Of a DNA stretch of 24,884 nt, positions 1 to 9,200 are shown piece after piece (position 1 is the stretch's first letter; each line of letters opens with the position of its first letter). The stretch spans positions 1 to 24,884 of the IMG/VR virus record IMGVR_UViG_3300030109_003907; one strand, given 5' to 3'. The DNA is from a virus. The notes under the pieces were generated by a model, which saw only the letters and a program-made list of their open reading frames with translations, had not been told where the DNA came from and did no database searches. A program made the position numbers and the translations under genes.

Positions 1-283
1 AGAACATAACATTAACACCAAACGGACCTCTATCAAAATCTATAAAGTTATAACTCATATCATTAACGATATTAGTCATCCAATTAACTCTACTAAAACT
101 AAACTTATCTTTATTATAAAGATTACGTGCTGGATTCATCATTGGTAACATTACATTACCAATTGAACTCGCTTGAGCAGTAGGTGCTATTGTTAATATT
201 CTATTTGCTTGTGCTAACAATTGACTACCTAACGATAGTAATATTGTCAAACCAAATAATATCCAAAATTTATTTTTTCTCAT
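1..283 (-). CDS. PorV/PorQ-family outer-membrane beta-barrel protein, N-terminal part (runs off the window)
   Basis: Only the first 94 residues are visible; the gene continues past base 1. Residues 1-24 form a signal peptide: a basic start (MRKNK), a long hydrophobic core and a likely cleavage after LLAQA. The following segment has the signature of the PorV/PorQ family, outer-membrane barrels that serve or resemble the T9SS shuttle: an ILTIAPTAQASSIGN stretch equivalent to the family's leading L-x-I-x-P-x-A-R-x-x-x-M-G motif, then MNPARNLYNK (family: N-P-A) and a strand pattern ending GPFGVNVMF. The start overlaps the end of the 38-aa gene by 14 bases, so the two are probably translated together. 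In bacteria PorV binds the C-terminal domain of T9SS cargo, which fits the cargo-like gene two positions upstream. Membership is read from motifs only; a generic outer-membrane barrel is the alternative. Confidence 0.68.
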   Translation of the reverse strand, partial: MRKNKFWILFGLTILLSLGSQLLAQANRILTIAPTAQASSIGNVMLPMMNPARNLYNKDKFSFSRVNWMTNIVNDMSYNFIDFDRGPFGVNVMF

Positions 284-386
284 TTTTACTCTCTATTTTA
301 TCAGAAAACCAAACAATAAATTTTAAGGTGAAATATAATGATGGAAGCATTACAGCTAAAGCGAAGAAAAATTGTAATTCATTCAT
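270..386 (-). CDS. 38-aa single-pass membrane peptide between T9SS cargo and PorV-like gene
   Basis: A short reading frame that fills the gap between its neighbours almost exactly. Its ATG shares a base with the stop of the upstream T9SS-cargo gene (TAATG), and its TAA lies 14 bases inside the following PorV-like gene. The peptide is MNELQFFF, then a hydrophobic stretch of about 20 residues containing two short breaks (a proline near residue 15 and a lysine at 22), then a highly charged tail (SDKIESKNEKK). It therefore looks like one membrane span with a charged, probably cytoplasmic, C-terminus. No family is recognised. Support comes from position, perfect fit and coupling; a chance open frame remains possible at this length. 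Confidence 0.5.
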   Translation of the reverse strand: MNELQFFFALAVMLPSLYFTLKFIVWFSDKIESKNEKK

Positions 387-3286
387 TATTTCACCACCGT
401 AAATTTATTGGCTTTAATTTTATTGTCTGTTTGCATTACAAAAATATAAACACCAGGTTCTAATGTTTTATGGTTTTCATAAACACTAACCTCAGGTAAC
501 CAAACAGTTGGTGTATTAGTAAATTCAAAAGTATGTAATCCAGCTAAAACATTCTCATTTAATAATGTTCCAACTTTTTGTCCTATTGAATTTAAGATAT
601 ATAATTTAACATCTTTTGATTCTTCTAAATAGAATTGGAATGTTGTATTATCTATAAATGGATTTGGATAATTATATGTTATCTCATCATTATCAGGTTT
701 ACCACCACCGAATGCCCAATACTTATTCCATACTAATACTTGACCATCTTTTCTTTTCATTAACAAATCTCTACCTGCAGGTGTTCCAGCTGAATATTTA
801 CCTGTAAATCTTATAGGTGCTGTTGTCCACTCACTATCAGGAAAGTTTGCTTCAAATAATAAATTTAATCCTGTAATTTCTTTATCTATCCAATATGTTT
901 CAGGTTTATTATTTGGTGAATAATCAACTCCACCAAAGGATACTTTTCTCCAACCATCTACAGCTTCATGAACATTCACATACGTCATCCAAGGACCTGG
1001 CAACACATCTGTTTTCATATCTACAAATTCCAATTCATCTTCTTTATATTCTAATTCAAATTCAAATCCTGCTAAAAGAACTCCGTCTCTTGGTGTAATC
1101 GTTAAAGGAACTTCTATCTGATTACCAGATTGAACTCTAACAGTAGAATCAGCAGGTAAAGAAAGAACCACAGCAACTCCATTATCAAAATCATCTGAAG
1201 TTATACCTTGTGATGAATTAAAACTTACTTCATCATTATCTGTATTGATTTTATTTGCGTGTCTTGTTGGTGCACTTCCACCTTTCCATCTATGGAACAT
1301 AATGTTAGATGCGATATCATCTTGATATCCATCTTTTCCATTACCAGGTTCAGTAACTTTAGTTCCTGTATTGTTTATATCACCTGTAAAATAATATCCT
1401 ATATCAGGCATTAGATAATCTGGATTACCAGCTTGGTCATTTTTTTCACTTGTTCTCGCTGCACTCCAAGAAGAATATCCACCACCTAATATTAAGTGAA
1501 GTGTATCTAATCCTGTTTGGTGGTCATCCATTAATGGATTTGTAGTTTCTATCTGACCAAACGATAATGCTTTTTGGTTTGTAGCTAAAGCTCTTGTTGT
1601 AGCCATTGGTGATTTTTTTCCAGCATTATTTCCAGAGGATCTATCTCCTCCAGTACCAGATTCTGCAGTTGTAGTCTCATCCCAATATACAGTAAACTCA
1701 TATTTTTGTGGTCTTGATTGTCCGTTTACTGTTTGATAGTATACGTAGTTATTAGCATTTCCACTCTCTTTAAATACCTCTATTGTAGCCCAATCCTCAT
1801 AAGAGTTTCCATTATGGTGTGTGTAGTTGTTAAAAATACCTGATACGTAAGACCATAATATATAAGTGTCATTCAATTGATATAAATCATCACCATCTAC
1901 ATCACCAATTAAATATTCAATAGCAGTTAACGTATCTATTCTACCACCACCTGCATTATAATTCTTATGTTTACCTGATTGGAAATTAAATGAAGCTATA
2001 GCATCATTTGCATTTGTAATAGCAGTTCTATCTAACTCAAGTTGTGTATGTGCTTCAATATTATCACTTGCATCAGGTGGCCAAAATGACATACGATATC
2101 TATTGTTTCTTGGTAACTGAATACTATAATATCCTTTATCATCGGTGTAAGTTGAGTCATAATAAGATATACCAAGAAATCCCTCTTTGGGTAATGCTTG
2201 TAAAGCAGTTGTTGATTTGTTATCATAATAAAATGTTGCTGTATGGTTTCCAATAACATCGTCAGTTGTAGTCTCATCTTTTTTCTTAGCTGCAGCATCT
2301 GCACCTGTATGGTCAGTTATTGTTTCTACATTTAACCAATTAGATATTCTTGGATTGAAGTTAGCTTCATTGTGGTCTAACTCAAATTTTACTTTCCAAT
2401 ATGGATATGTGTTTTCTGCTGGTGCACTCCAAGCAGCTCCAAGAGCTCTGTCTTTACCTTGAGCATATCTGAAGTATCCCTCAACGTCTAATAGTTTTGG
2501 GTGTAGTGTTATATCACCTCTAGCACCACCTATACCAACTTGTTCTGTACCAGTGTTGCCATCAATGTAAACTTTATAACTAGAGCCATAAAGTCCGTTT
2601 GTAACGTATGTGTAATACCCTGTGCTACCATCGTATTTTGTTGCAACCCTAAATGCTTTAGGAGCAAAGTTATCAGCTACATCATTGACTTTGAAATGTA
2701 GTTTTAATAATTCTGTTTGTGTACCGTTACCATTACCAAAAGTTTTGACATTACCATTGTGAGATACCATTGTTATTCTCAACCAATCATATCTTGTATC
2801 AGTAACGGATAATTCATCATCGGCGTCAGCTAATGAATCAGTATATCCTACGTTAGCATATCTTACAACTTCGTATGAATAGTGAGCACCTGCTGAACTA
2901 TCACCTTCTGTCCAACCTGAAATGTAAGCTCCTTTTTCAACGTGAGTTGAGTCGTGTCCCCACGTAAATAAATCATTGTCGAAAGCTAAATCTAAACGAA
3001 AGGCAGTAACACTAGCTCCGTTATCATCAAGAGTAACAGCTAAAGTCATTACTGAATCTCTCCAGGCATCAAAGTTATTGTTTTTATAAGCTACACCTAC
3101 AGCGGCATTAGTTGTGTTCATACCAGTTGTATCGTCAGCTAAATAGCCTCTCAACTTAAAAGTTTCAGAGTCTCTCCACCAAAATTTAGGTGTCTTATAT
3201 TCTCTACTTTGCATGAGTCTTATGATAGGTGTCTGAGCTTCGATAACGCTCACAACCATCAACAGACTTAATAAAAATTTACGCAA
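386..3286 (-). CDS. Exported T9SS cargo-like protein with cohesin-like and dockerin-like segments and C-terminal sorting domain
   Basis: About 966 residues. I place the start at a TTG (3284-3286), preceded by AGGAGA six bases away; this gives a clean signal peptide MRKFLLSLLMVVSVIEA before Q. A TTG further upstream would add eight residues before the signal peptide. Visible parts: a cohesin-like beta domain (about 70-220, with VTLDDNGASVTAFRLDLAF); a dockerin-like calcium loop (about 461-483, GDVDGDDLYQLNDTYILW); a second one (about 635-665, GDINNTG then DGYQDD); a cohesin-like domain (about 704-812, with LLAGFEFELEY); and a C-terminal domain (870-966) with YNYPNPF, GQKVGTLL, GVYIFVMQ and a final basic strand, as in type A T9SS sorting domains. 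It sits last in the virion operon but looks like a cell-surface rather than a tail protein. What it binds is unknown. Confidence 0.8.
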   Translation of the reverse strand: MRKFLLSLLMVVSVIEAQTPIIRLMQSREYKTPKFWWRDSETFKLRGYLADDTTGMNTTNAAVGVAYKNNNFDAWRDSVMTLAVTLDDNGASVTAFRLDLAFDNDLFTWGHDSTHVEKGAYISGWTEGDSSAGAHYSYEVVRYANVGYTDSLADADDELSVTDTRYDWLRITMVSHNGNVKTFGNGNGTQTELLKLHFKVNDVADNFAPKAFRVATKYDGSTGYYTYVTNGLYGSSYKVYIDGNTGTEQVGIGGARGDITLHPKLLDVEGYFRYAQGKDRALGAAWSAPAENTYPYWKVKFELDHNEANFNPRISNWLNVETITDHTGADAAAKKKDETTTDDVIGNHTATFYYDNKSTTALQALPKEGFLGISYYDSTYTDDKGYYSIQLPRNNRYRMSFWPPDASDNIEAHTQLELDRTAITNANDAIASFNFQSGKHKNYNAGGGRIDTLTAIEYLIGDVDGDDLYQLNDTYILWSYVSGIFNNYTHHNGNSYEDWATIEVFKESGNANNYVYYQTVNGQSRPQKYEFTVYWDETTTAESGTGGDRSSGNNAGKKSPMATTRALATNQKALSFGQIETTNPLMDDHQTGLDTLHLILGGGYSSWSAARTSEKNDQAGNPDYLMPDIGYYFTGDINNTGTKVTEPGNGKDGYQDDIASNIMFHRWKGGSAPTRHANKINTDNDEVSFNSSQGITSDDFDNGVAVVLSLPADSTVRVQSGNQIEVPLTITPRDGVLLAGFEFELEYKEDELEFVDMKTDVLPGPWMTYVNVHEAVDGWRKVSFGGVDYSPNNKPETYWIDKEITGLNLLFEANFPDSEWTTAPIRFTGKYSAGTPAGRDLLMKRKDGQVLVWNKYWAFGGGKPDNDEITYNYPNPFIDNTTFQFYLEESKDVKLYILNSIGQKVGTLLNENVLAGLHTFEFTNTPTVWLPEVSVYENHKTLEPGVYIFVMQTDNKIKANKFTVVK

Positions 3287-3350
3287 GGTAAATCTCCTGT
3301 TAGTTATCAATGAGTAACCTTTTTAGAATAAAAAAGTGTAGACTTTATTT

Positions 3351-3366
3351 CTTATATAAATATCGG
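3351..3366 (-). promoter_or_regulatory. Candidate phage promoter upstream of the surface module
   Basis: On the minus strand this reads CCGATATTTATATAAG, 65 bases before the TTG start of the T9SS-cargo gene and inside the 109-base gap after the preceding structural gene. Similar AT-rich cores preceded by C-C/A-G/A occur in the two other large gaps ahead of minus-strand units (6231-6248 and 17908-17924). The recurrence suggests a phage-specific promoter, but the DNA is AT-rich and part of the match could be chance. Confidence 0.3.
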
Positions 3367-3395
3367 ATAATTAATGAAAAATGTCGATATTGAGA

Positions 3396-4496
3396 TTAAT
3401 TTGTGTCGAATTTCACTAGAAAAGAAATTGACATCTCTTTTTCATTTTTTATTGGCTTGGATGGTTTACCTACGGCTAATAATTCATTCTGGTCATTATA
3501 AAGACCTATTTGAGTTATGTAGGTATTGAAGTCTGAATGGGTCGCTGGACCTATCAATTCAGTTCCAATATTATATCCCTCCGGGTTGAATGAACTTGTG
3601 GCGTAACCAACTCGTTCATAGGGAAAGTTAGGGTCTTCATTATTAGAAAATACTGAAGAGGTGAAAGGTGTACCTGCAAAAGATATACTTCCACTCTGTC
3701 CTACTTTAAGACTTTTGTTTGTGGTATGTGTAAATTTATTTTCTTCAATCGAACAAAAATATGAACGTTCGTAAATCGTTTGTGTGGAATCAAACTCTAT
3801 CGTAAATCCATCTGTACCTGTGCCTGAACTTATCGTATCGTATGAACCTGTATCAGTAAATACAATTATTCCGTCATTATAAAAAACATTACCTACGACA
3901 CTTCCACTCATTGTATTTGTGTTTGGTTCACGTCTAGCATAACTAGCTGAAAAAGCCACATCATAAATATTTCCTCTACCATCATCTCGTAAAGTAATCG
4001 TTTTAGATGTACTATCATCCACAATCTTGACAGAACTAGGTTTTATATTTTCACCGAATAATTCTTGAGGAATTGACAAAACATTTGCTGTATCTCTAAG
4101 TTGACGTGTGTAAGGTCTACGATATTTAAATGTTTGAGGTTCAGAATTTGTTGTGAGAAATCTTGTAAATGTATAATCAAGTATAGCTTCAGATGAAGTA
4201 GGAACTCCTCGTATCAAATCTATGTAACCATTCATTTGAGTTATATTACGATAATATAAATTGTTGATAGAATGATACGTAGGAACTTTATAGAAAACAC
4301 TTTCAGAGGGGTTAGATATTGTTTTAGAATCACCATCAGTAGTGTTATAGTTGAATATAGTGCTATCAGTACCTTTTGTTATTGGTACTGAATATATTCC
4401 ACTCCCACTATCAGCCTCAGTAAATGAAAACGTCTTGTGGACTTGAAATGACGAAACTACAATATCTTCGGGTTCAAGGTTTTTCTTGAATGACAT
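3396..4496 (-). CDS. Virion structural protein, probable tail/fibre-associated (paralogue of 4509-5531)
   Basis: 366 residues, starting at ATG after a strong AAGGGGG ribosome site. No catalytic motif is visible; the sequence is rich in Ser, Thr, Gly and Asn and predicted beta. Three blocks are shared in the same order with the neighbouring 340-aa protein: a VKIVDDSTSKTITL-type stretch, an RSYFCSIEENKFTHTTN stretch, and a C-terminal TYITQIGLYNDQNELLAVGK followed by a PI and a charged final strand. The two are therefore diverged copies. Their place after the baseplate genes in the late operon supports a role in the virion, such as a fibre or baseplate-peripheral part. I do not recognise a named T4 counterpart. 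Confidence 0.72.
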   Translation of the reverse strand: MSFKKNLEPEDIVVSSFQVHKTFSFTEADSGSGIYSVPITKGTDSTIFNYNTTDGDSKTISNPSESVFYKVPTYHSINNLYYRNITQMNGYIDLIRGVPTSSEAILDYTFTRFLTTNSEPQTFKYRRPYTRQLRDTANVLSIPQELFGENIKPSSVKIVDDSTSKTITLRDDGRGNIYDVAFSASYARREPNTNTMSGSVVGNVFYNDGIIVFTDTGSYDTISSGTGTDGFTIEFDSTQTIYERSYFCSIEENKFTHTTNKSLKVGQSGSISFAGTPFTSSVFSNNEDPNFPYERVGYATSSFNPEGYNIGTELIGPATHSDFNTYITQIGLYNDQNELLAVGKPSKPIKNEKEMSISFLVKFDTN

Positions 4497-4508
4497 TTAA
4501 AAACCCCC

Positions 4509-5531
4509 TTAGAAATCAAGTTTGACTTTGATAAGAGCTTCTCTCGATTTTGATTTTAAAATTGGTTGACTTAGTTTTGCAATAGCTAACAATTCATTTT
4601 CTGAATTGTACATTCCGACCGATGTAATATAAGTTTTAGGGTCTGAAGCTAATCCATCAACAACTCTTTTTACACCTGCGACTGATTCTGTATAAAACGT
4701 CTCATTAGTTGTTGAGTTAAATTCATTAGCTGTTGCTCTTACAAAGAAGTGTCGTGAAGTTATTTGTTCTTCACGTTTAGCTTGGAAGTAAGCACCTGTT
4801 TTGATTACATTATAAAGTTTCTCATTATTTCTATCATCACTATTTGAACCACTGACGCTAACCAAATTAAGATTACTTGGGTCAGCTAACTTTGTAGGGT
4901 TTAACACTAATACTCCGATACTTGGATAAAACTTACCATAAGTACCAGTAGCTCCTTCACTAGCAGCTGCTGTATCAATACTTGTTCCCCCAACTAATGA
5001 ACCACTGACAATGTTGTACTCAGGAGCAAAATTAACTTGACTTGAGTTACCACCTTTGTTAGTAGATGAATCATCAATTAACTTTACAACAGGACCTGCA
5101 GCTCCATTTTTTAAATGAAGTTCCCAACCTCCTGCTTCCATTCTTTCTCTGATTCTAGCACGATTAAATGAGATTGCATAAAATTCTTTTGTTGATAAAT
5201 CACCGAAAGTAAATTGTGTTGTTTCGGGTGGATTTAAAATATTATTGAATTGACCGAAAATAGCGGCTGTAGGTCTATCACCACTGACACCTACACCTCC
5301 TAGTGAACCACTTCCATCTCTATGACCAAACACTACACCAAACTGAACTGAAGCTGATGCATTTGTACCAGGAGCATATCTATATAAGTCGATATTGTAA
5401 TCACCTGTATTTGTGTATTGTGTTGACGAAGTGTGAAAAGTTGTGATGTTTGAAGCACCATCTTGAAATAAACCAGATGTTACTATGGCAACATCAGATA
5501 CTTTGTCGGTTTCTGTAAGTTGTTTAAACAT
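4509..5531 (-). CDS. Virion structural protein, probable tail/fibre-associated (paralogue of 3396-4496)
   Basis: 340 residues from the ATG at 5529-5531 (MFKQLTETDKVSDVAIV). That ATG overlaps the stop of the upstream gene in the sequence ATGTTTAA and follows an AGGGGG site; an earlier in-frame ATG at 5630 would lie deep inside the neighbour and is less likely. The C-terminus carries TYITSVGMYNSENELLAIAK then LSQPIL, matching the end of the next gene; SRHFFVRATANEFNSTTN and VVKLIDDSST also match it. Mostly beta, Ser/Thr/Gly-rich, with no enzymatic motif. Inferred to be a virion component from position and composition; exact role unknown. Confidence 0.75.
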   Translation of the reverse strand: MFKQLTETDKVSDVAIVTSGLFQDGASNITTFHTSSTQYTNTGDYNIDLYRYAPGTNASASVQFGVVFGHRDGSGSLGGVGVSGDRPTAAIFGQFNNILNPPETTQFTFGDLSTKEFYAISFNRARIRERMEAGGWELHLKNGAAGPVVKLIDDSSTNKGGNSSQVNFAPEYNIVSGSLVGGTSIDTAAASEGATGTYGKFYPSIGVLVLNPTKLADPSNLNLVSVSGSNSDDRNNEKLYNVIKTGAYFQAKREEQITSRHFFVRATANEFNSTTNETFYTESVAGVKRVVDGLASDPKTYITSVGMYNSENELLAIAKLSQPILKSKSREALIKVKLDF

Positions 5532-6195
5532 TAGGCTTTCCCCCTGAGTAGGTTTGTCCTCCAGCTCCGCCAGTAGTGTCACCTCCAGTATTAGCATCAG
5601 TAGTTGGGTCTTGAGTTCCTTGAGCATCACCAGTACCTGTTGTATCAGTCTTTACCGTGATGTTAATCGTTGAGACAAGTCCTGAATTAACTCCTTGAAT
5701 AGTAACTAAAGTTGAAGCATTTGGAGTTGGTGTACCAAATGATTGTGCCATTAATTCAACACTCTTACCTGTAAACGTTTTAGTCGCTCCTTGTCCTGAG
5801 AATCTAACAATGTTAGTATTTTCAATCGTGAATGAGTAATCTTCGACTGGTCCACCTTTTGTAGTAGGACTTAAAGGTATAGGTGCTCCTGCATTTACAC
5901 CAGTGTAAGTAAGTTGAGCTACCTCTAAAGAGGCTCCTGCTGCTGATTGATTTGTAAGAAAACTATTGAAAGTCGTTCTATTAGGCGCTCCTTCGAGTAA
6001 TGACATATTCTCGATAACTGCTCCATAAGAATCGGTTCCGTTTGGGTGAGTAACATCATACAAAGTGTAATCAACTTCTTCATCACTAAGAGCGAACTTA
6101 GTTATGTTGAAATTACCTCCTTGTGAGAGTATTTCACGTCCTCTTTTTGTTAAAATAGCATCAACGGTTATCGTTGAATTATCTAAAAATCCCAT
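5524..6195 (-). CDS. Phage structural protein with conserved GFLDNSTITVDAIL N-terminus and Gly/Thr-rich tail
   Basis: 223 residues from the ATG at 6193-6195, which has GGAG six bases upstream; an in-frame TTG four codons earlier would overlap that ribosome site. The N-terminus (MGFLDNSTITVDAILTKRGR, then FNITKFALSDEEVDYTLYD) resembles a recurrent phage virion-protein start that I have seen in marine T4-like phages without an assigned role. The middle is beta-rich. The last 40 or so residues are low complexity (TGTGDAQGTQDP, NTGGDTTGGAGGQ) and may be a flexible linker or a surface-exposed tail. It opens a group of three fibre-like genes after a 75-base gap that holds a candidate promoter. Confidence 0.75.
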   Translation of the reverse strand: MGFLDNSTITVDAILTKRGREILSQGGNFNITKFALSDEEVDYTLYDVTHPNGTDSYGAVIENMSLLEGAPNRTTFNSFLTNQSAAGASLEVAQLTYTGVNAGAPIPLSPTTKGGPVEDYSFTIENTNIVRFSGQGATKTFTGKSVELMAQSFGTPTPNASTLVTIQGVNSGLVSTINITVKTDTTGTGDAQGTQDPTTDANTGGDTTGGAGGQTYSGGKPNV

Positions 6196-6230
6196 TATTA
6201 TCTCCAAGATTTGAGTGTATATATAACTTT

Positions 6231-6248
6231 CCTATTAATAAATATTGG
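6231..6248 (-). promoter_or_regulatory. Candidate phage promoter upstream of the three fibre-like genes
   Basis: The minus strand reads CCAATATTTATTAATAGG, 36 bases before the start at 6195, in one of the few real gaps of the late operon. It shares the CC-purine-ATATTTAT core with 3351-3366 and a looser form with 17908-17924. No terminator hairpin is visible in the gap, so this may be an internal promoter rather than a new transcription unit. Confidence 0.3.
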
Positions 6249-6270
6249 TAAGTTAAATTTTTACACATTA

Positions 6271-9200
6271 TTAATCCTCATCTACCTGTAGGTCTGAAAT
6301 ACCAACGTCGGTTGGAACTGCTACCGTAGGTGCTGTTTTTCTTATGATGATTGGTAAATCACCATCTAAAGTTGAATTTGTTGTGTTTTTGACACCTTCA
6401 TAAAAACTATTATTAAAAGCTGTTATCTCGGTATATCGAGGGTCAATATCAGTGCTTGCTAATGATTTTGTGTGATAGAAATGTTCAGCTTTATCAAGAG
6501 TATATCTATTACTATTTATGTAATCACCTGAACTCGTGTATACAAAATTATATACTTGATTAAATTCAGATTTTACACCCTCAAGAATCATAGAACCTGT
6601 TGCTTCACTAAATACTTTATTAGGTCCTCCGTAAGAAGCTGTAGCAGTTATATAAATATTTGGGTCATCGTGGTTGAAATTAACTTTATTAAGTTCATAT
6701 AATGAAGGAGTTTTAAATATATCTGTATTATTTGCTATTCCTACATAATTAGGATATTGTGTTTCTATTCTGACGATTGAACGACTATCTTCATTTTCAT
6801 TATTTTTTTCAAAATTTCCTACATTTATCTCATCTTCATATGCGGGTTGTGTAAATGAAGGTCTGTTACGTTGTACAGGTGATTTAGGTCTTTCAAATAG
6901 ATTACCCTCGATTACCGTACCAAGTTGTGTTTTTGCTCTAGCAGGAATAACTTTTCTTAATTGTTTAAATATAGACTGGTCATAATATTTTATAAGATGC
7001 ATATAATCCCAAAAATTATTATTATCTGTATATTTTTTAAAGTAATCATCTGCTGTATATTTTAATGTTCTGTATTCATCTTCGTAATTATCACGAGGGT
7101 CACCAATCAACTGGTTAAAATCTAAATTAGCAAATGAATTTATAATATCATCATTTATTACATCAACAGGTGAAAAATAAATTCCCAATTTAGGAGAATC
7201 AAGAGGAGCAAAATCATTTGAACTTTGGTCATATCGTGCAAATCTACTCAACATAGCTCCACTACCACTCAAGTAATTGTTTTCGATTCTAATCTTTGTA
7301 GCAGTTCTTCTCACGGGACCAAAATTAGGAAGTATTGTTTTTGTTCTGTCATTAACAGATTCGAATAAATTTAATCCATCAAATCCGTGAGCACTACCTG
7401 TTTGAGTAGCATCTTGATTAGGTCTTGTATCACGAACTCCGTCTTCATTACTACCAGTAAATTCTATATTATCATCCATCGGAAATCTTCGTACTAAATT
7501 AAAGTATGAAGAAGAAGGAGTATTTCCAATATATGATTGGGGATTAGATACGTGTGTATTGAATTTATCTTCCTCTAATTTTTCAGTCCATAATCTGAAC
7601 TCCATAATCGAACCACTAAGTTTAATATTATTTGTGCCAAAACTTGTGGTCGTGTTACCACCTATAAATAAATCACCACTACCAGTCCAAGCAGCATTAT
7701 AAGAAGATGTAGTTGTATTTGAACCTGTAATGTATAATGAAGTTTTAGATGATTGAGTTATTCTATCTACACCTGCATCATACTTCTTTACAAATAAATC
7801 ATAAATAAAAGCAGCTGATATATCATCAGTATTTGTAACTGCTTTTCTTACTGAGACATCGTCCCATAAGATTGTAGATTTAGCTTTTCTGTTTTCAAAT
7901 CTTACACCTAATCCTGAAGTGTTAGAAAAATGTATTGTTTTTTGAACTTTGATTTGTTTCCAATCCGTTTCATTTAAACCAACTACTTCTGATTCATTTA
8001 TACCTCCTTTTTGTAAATTAGAATCAACGTTCCAATTCACAACTTCACCATCAGAATCTAACTCAAATAAAGCTAAACTTCCTACACTATCAACTGAACT
8101 ACCTGAAGCTTTTGCATAAACTGAAAACTCATAAGTCTGTCCTTCACTTACACTAGCTACAGAGGCATTGAGAGAAGGATAGTTTACATTATCATTACGA
8201 TACAGATTAGTGTAAGATATATTTGTTGTATCACCAGTGTGTTCGTGTCGTAAAGCATTTGTTCCCGTACGAGATACATTTGAACTACTTACAATTTTTA
8301 AATTACCAAACTCTACACTTGTTGTATCAGTTGCTCCTGTTATAAAAGGAGGATTAAATAATGACGAGGTTTCAAAACCTTGATTAGTAAATAGATTTGT
8401 ATTGACTTTATTTTTACGTAACATTACAGAATAAAATTCACCATCATAAACTGGTAATAAAGATGAACTTATTTCCTGATATCCAGGTGAACCAGATAAC
8501 TGAAATGCAACCGTTCCATAGTTATCATCTTGTCCGTTATCCTTAACCTTGATAGCCCAATCTGAATCTTTTTGAACAAGTATTTGTTCAGCTGAACCAC
8601 TCGACACTCTGAATCTAAATTCAACGGTGTCAGGTTTACGACTTGTAACTGAATCATCGTCCCAAGGTGTTCTTATAAACTGGTCTCCTCTAAAACCTAA
8701 AGCTTTTGTAAATCTTCTAGCTATTTCAAACTGCTGTCTTTGTCCTGTTTTTTGTAAACCTCCATACTCACGTACGCGTAAAATACTTGAAGGAATACCA
8801 TAACAATTAAGAATTGCTTTTAATGAGTTGATTGTACCTTTAGTTTTAAGTATGTAAGGCATGCTAGCTATCAAACGTTTAGTGATTTCTTTTGTTATTT
8901 CACCTTCAGGTACCGAAGCGGCTGTCCCATCTACAATCTTAGAAAATCCTGATGAACCTGATGTGTATAGTGAGTAACTATCACCACTAAGTTTTTGACC
9001 GAAACCTACTCTACTTAAATCTAATAAATCTTTACCATCATCAACAGACCAACCTAAAGATTTAGCTAAGTTATACACAAGGTCATTCGAGAAACCTTTA
9101 CTCAAATCATTTTGTCTGTCGGTTAATTCTGATATACCATTAGTGTAAACCCACAACTCATCAAAGTGTTGACCAACCATATCCATAAAACTAAAGAAGT

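Noticed and set aside
1-3286. The T9SS module as flanking host DNA of a prophage.
   Set aside because: Same strand and style as the tail operon, a shared promoter-like motif, no integrase or attachment repeat seen. It cannot be fully excluded because the left edge of the window cuts the module.
5524-5555. Possible programmed -1 frameshift joining 5524-6195 to 4509-5531; the minus strand has GGGAAAG in the right phase for a slippery heptamer.
   Set aside because: A -1 slip meets TAA two codons later; the downstream gene is in the +1 frame and has its own AGGGGG site and ATG in the overlap ATGTTTAA, so ordinary coupled initiation explains it.
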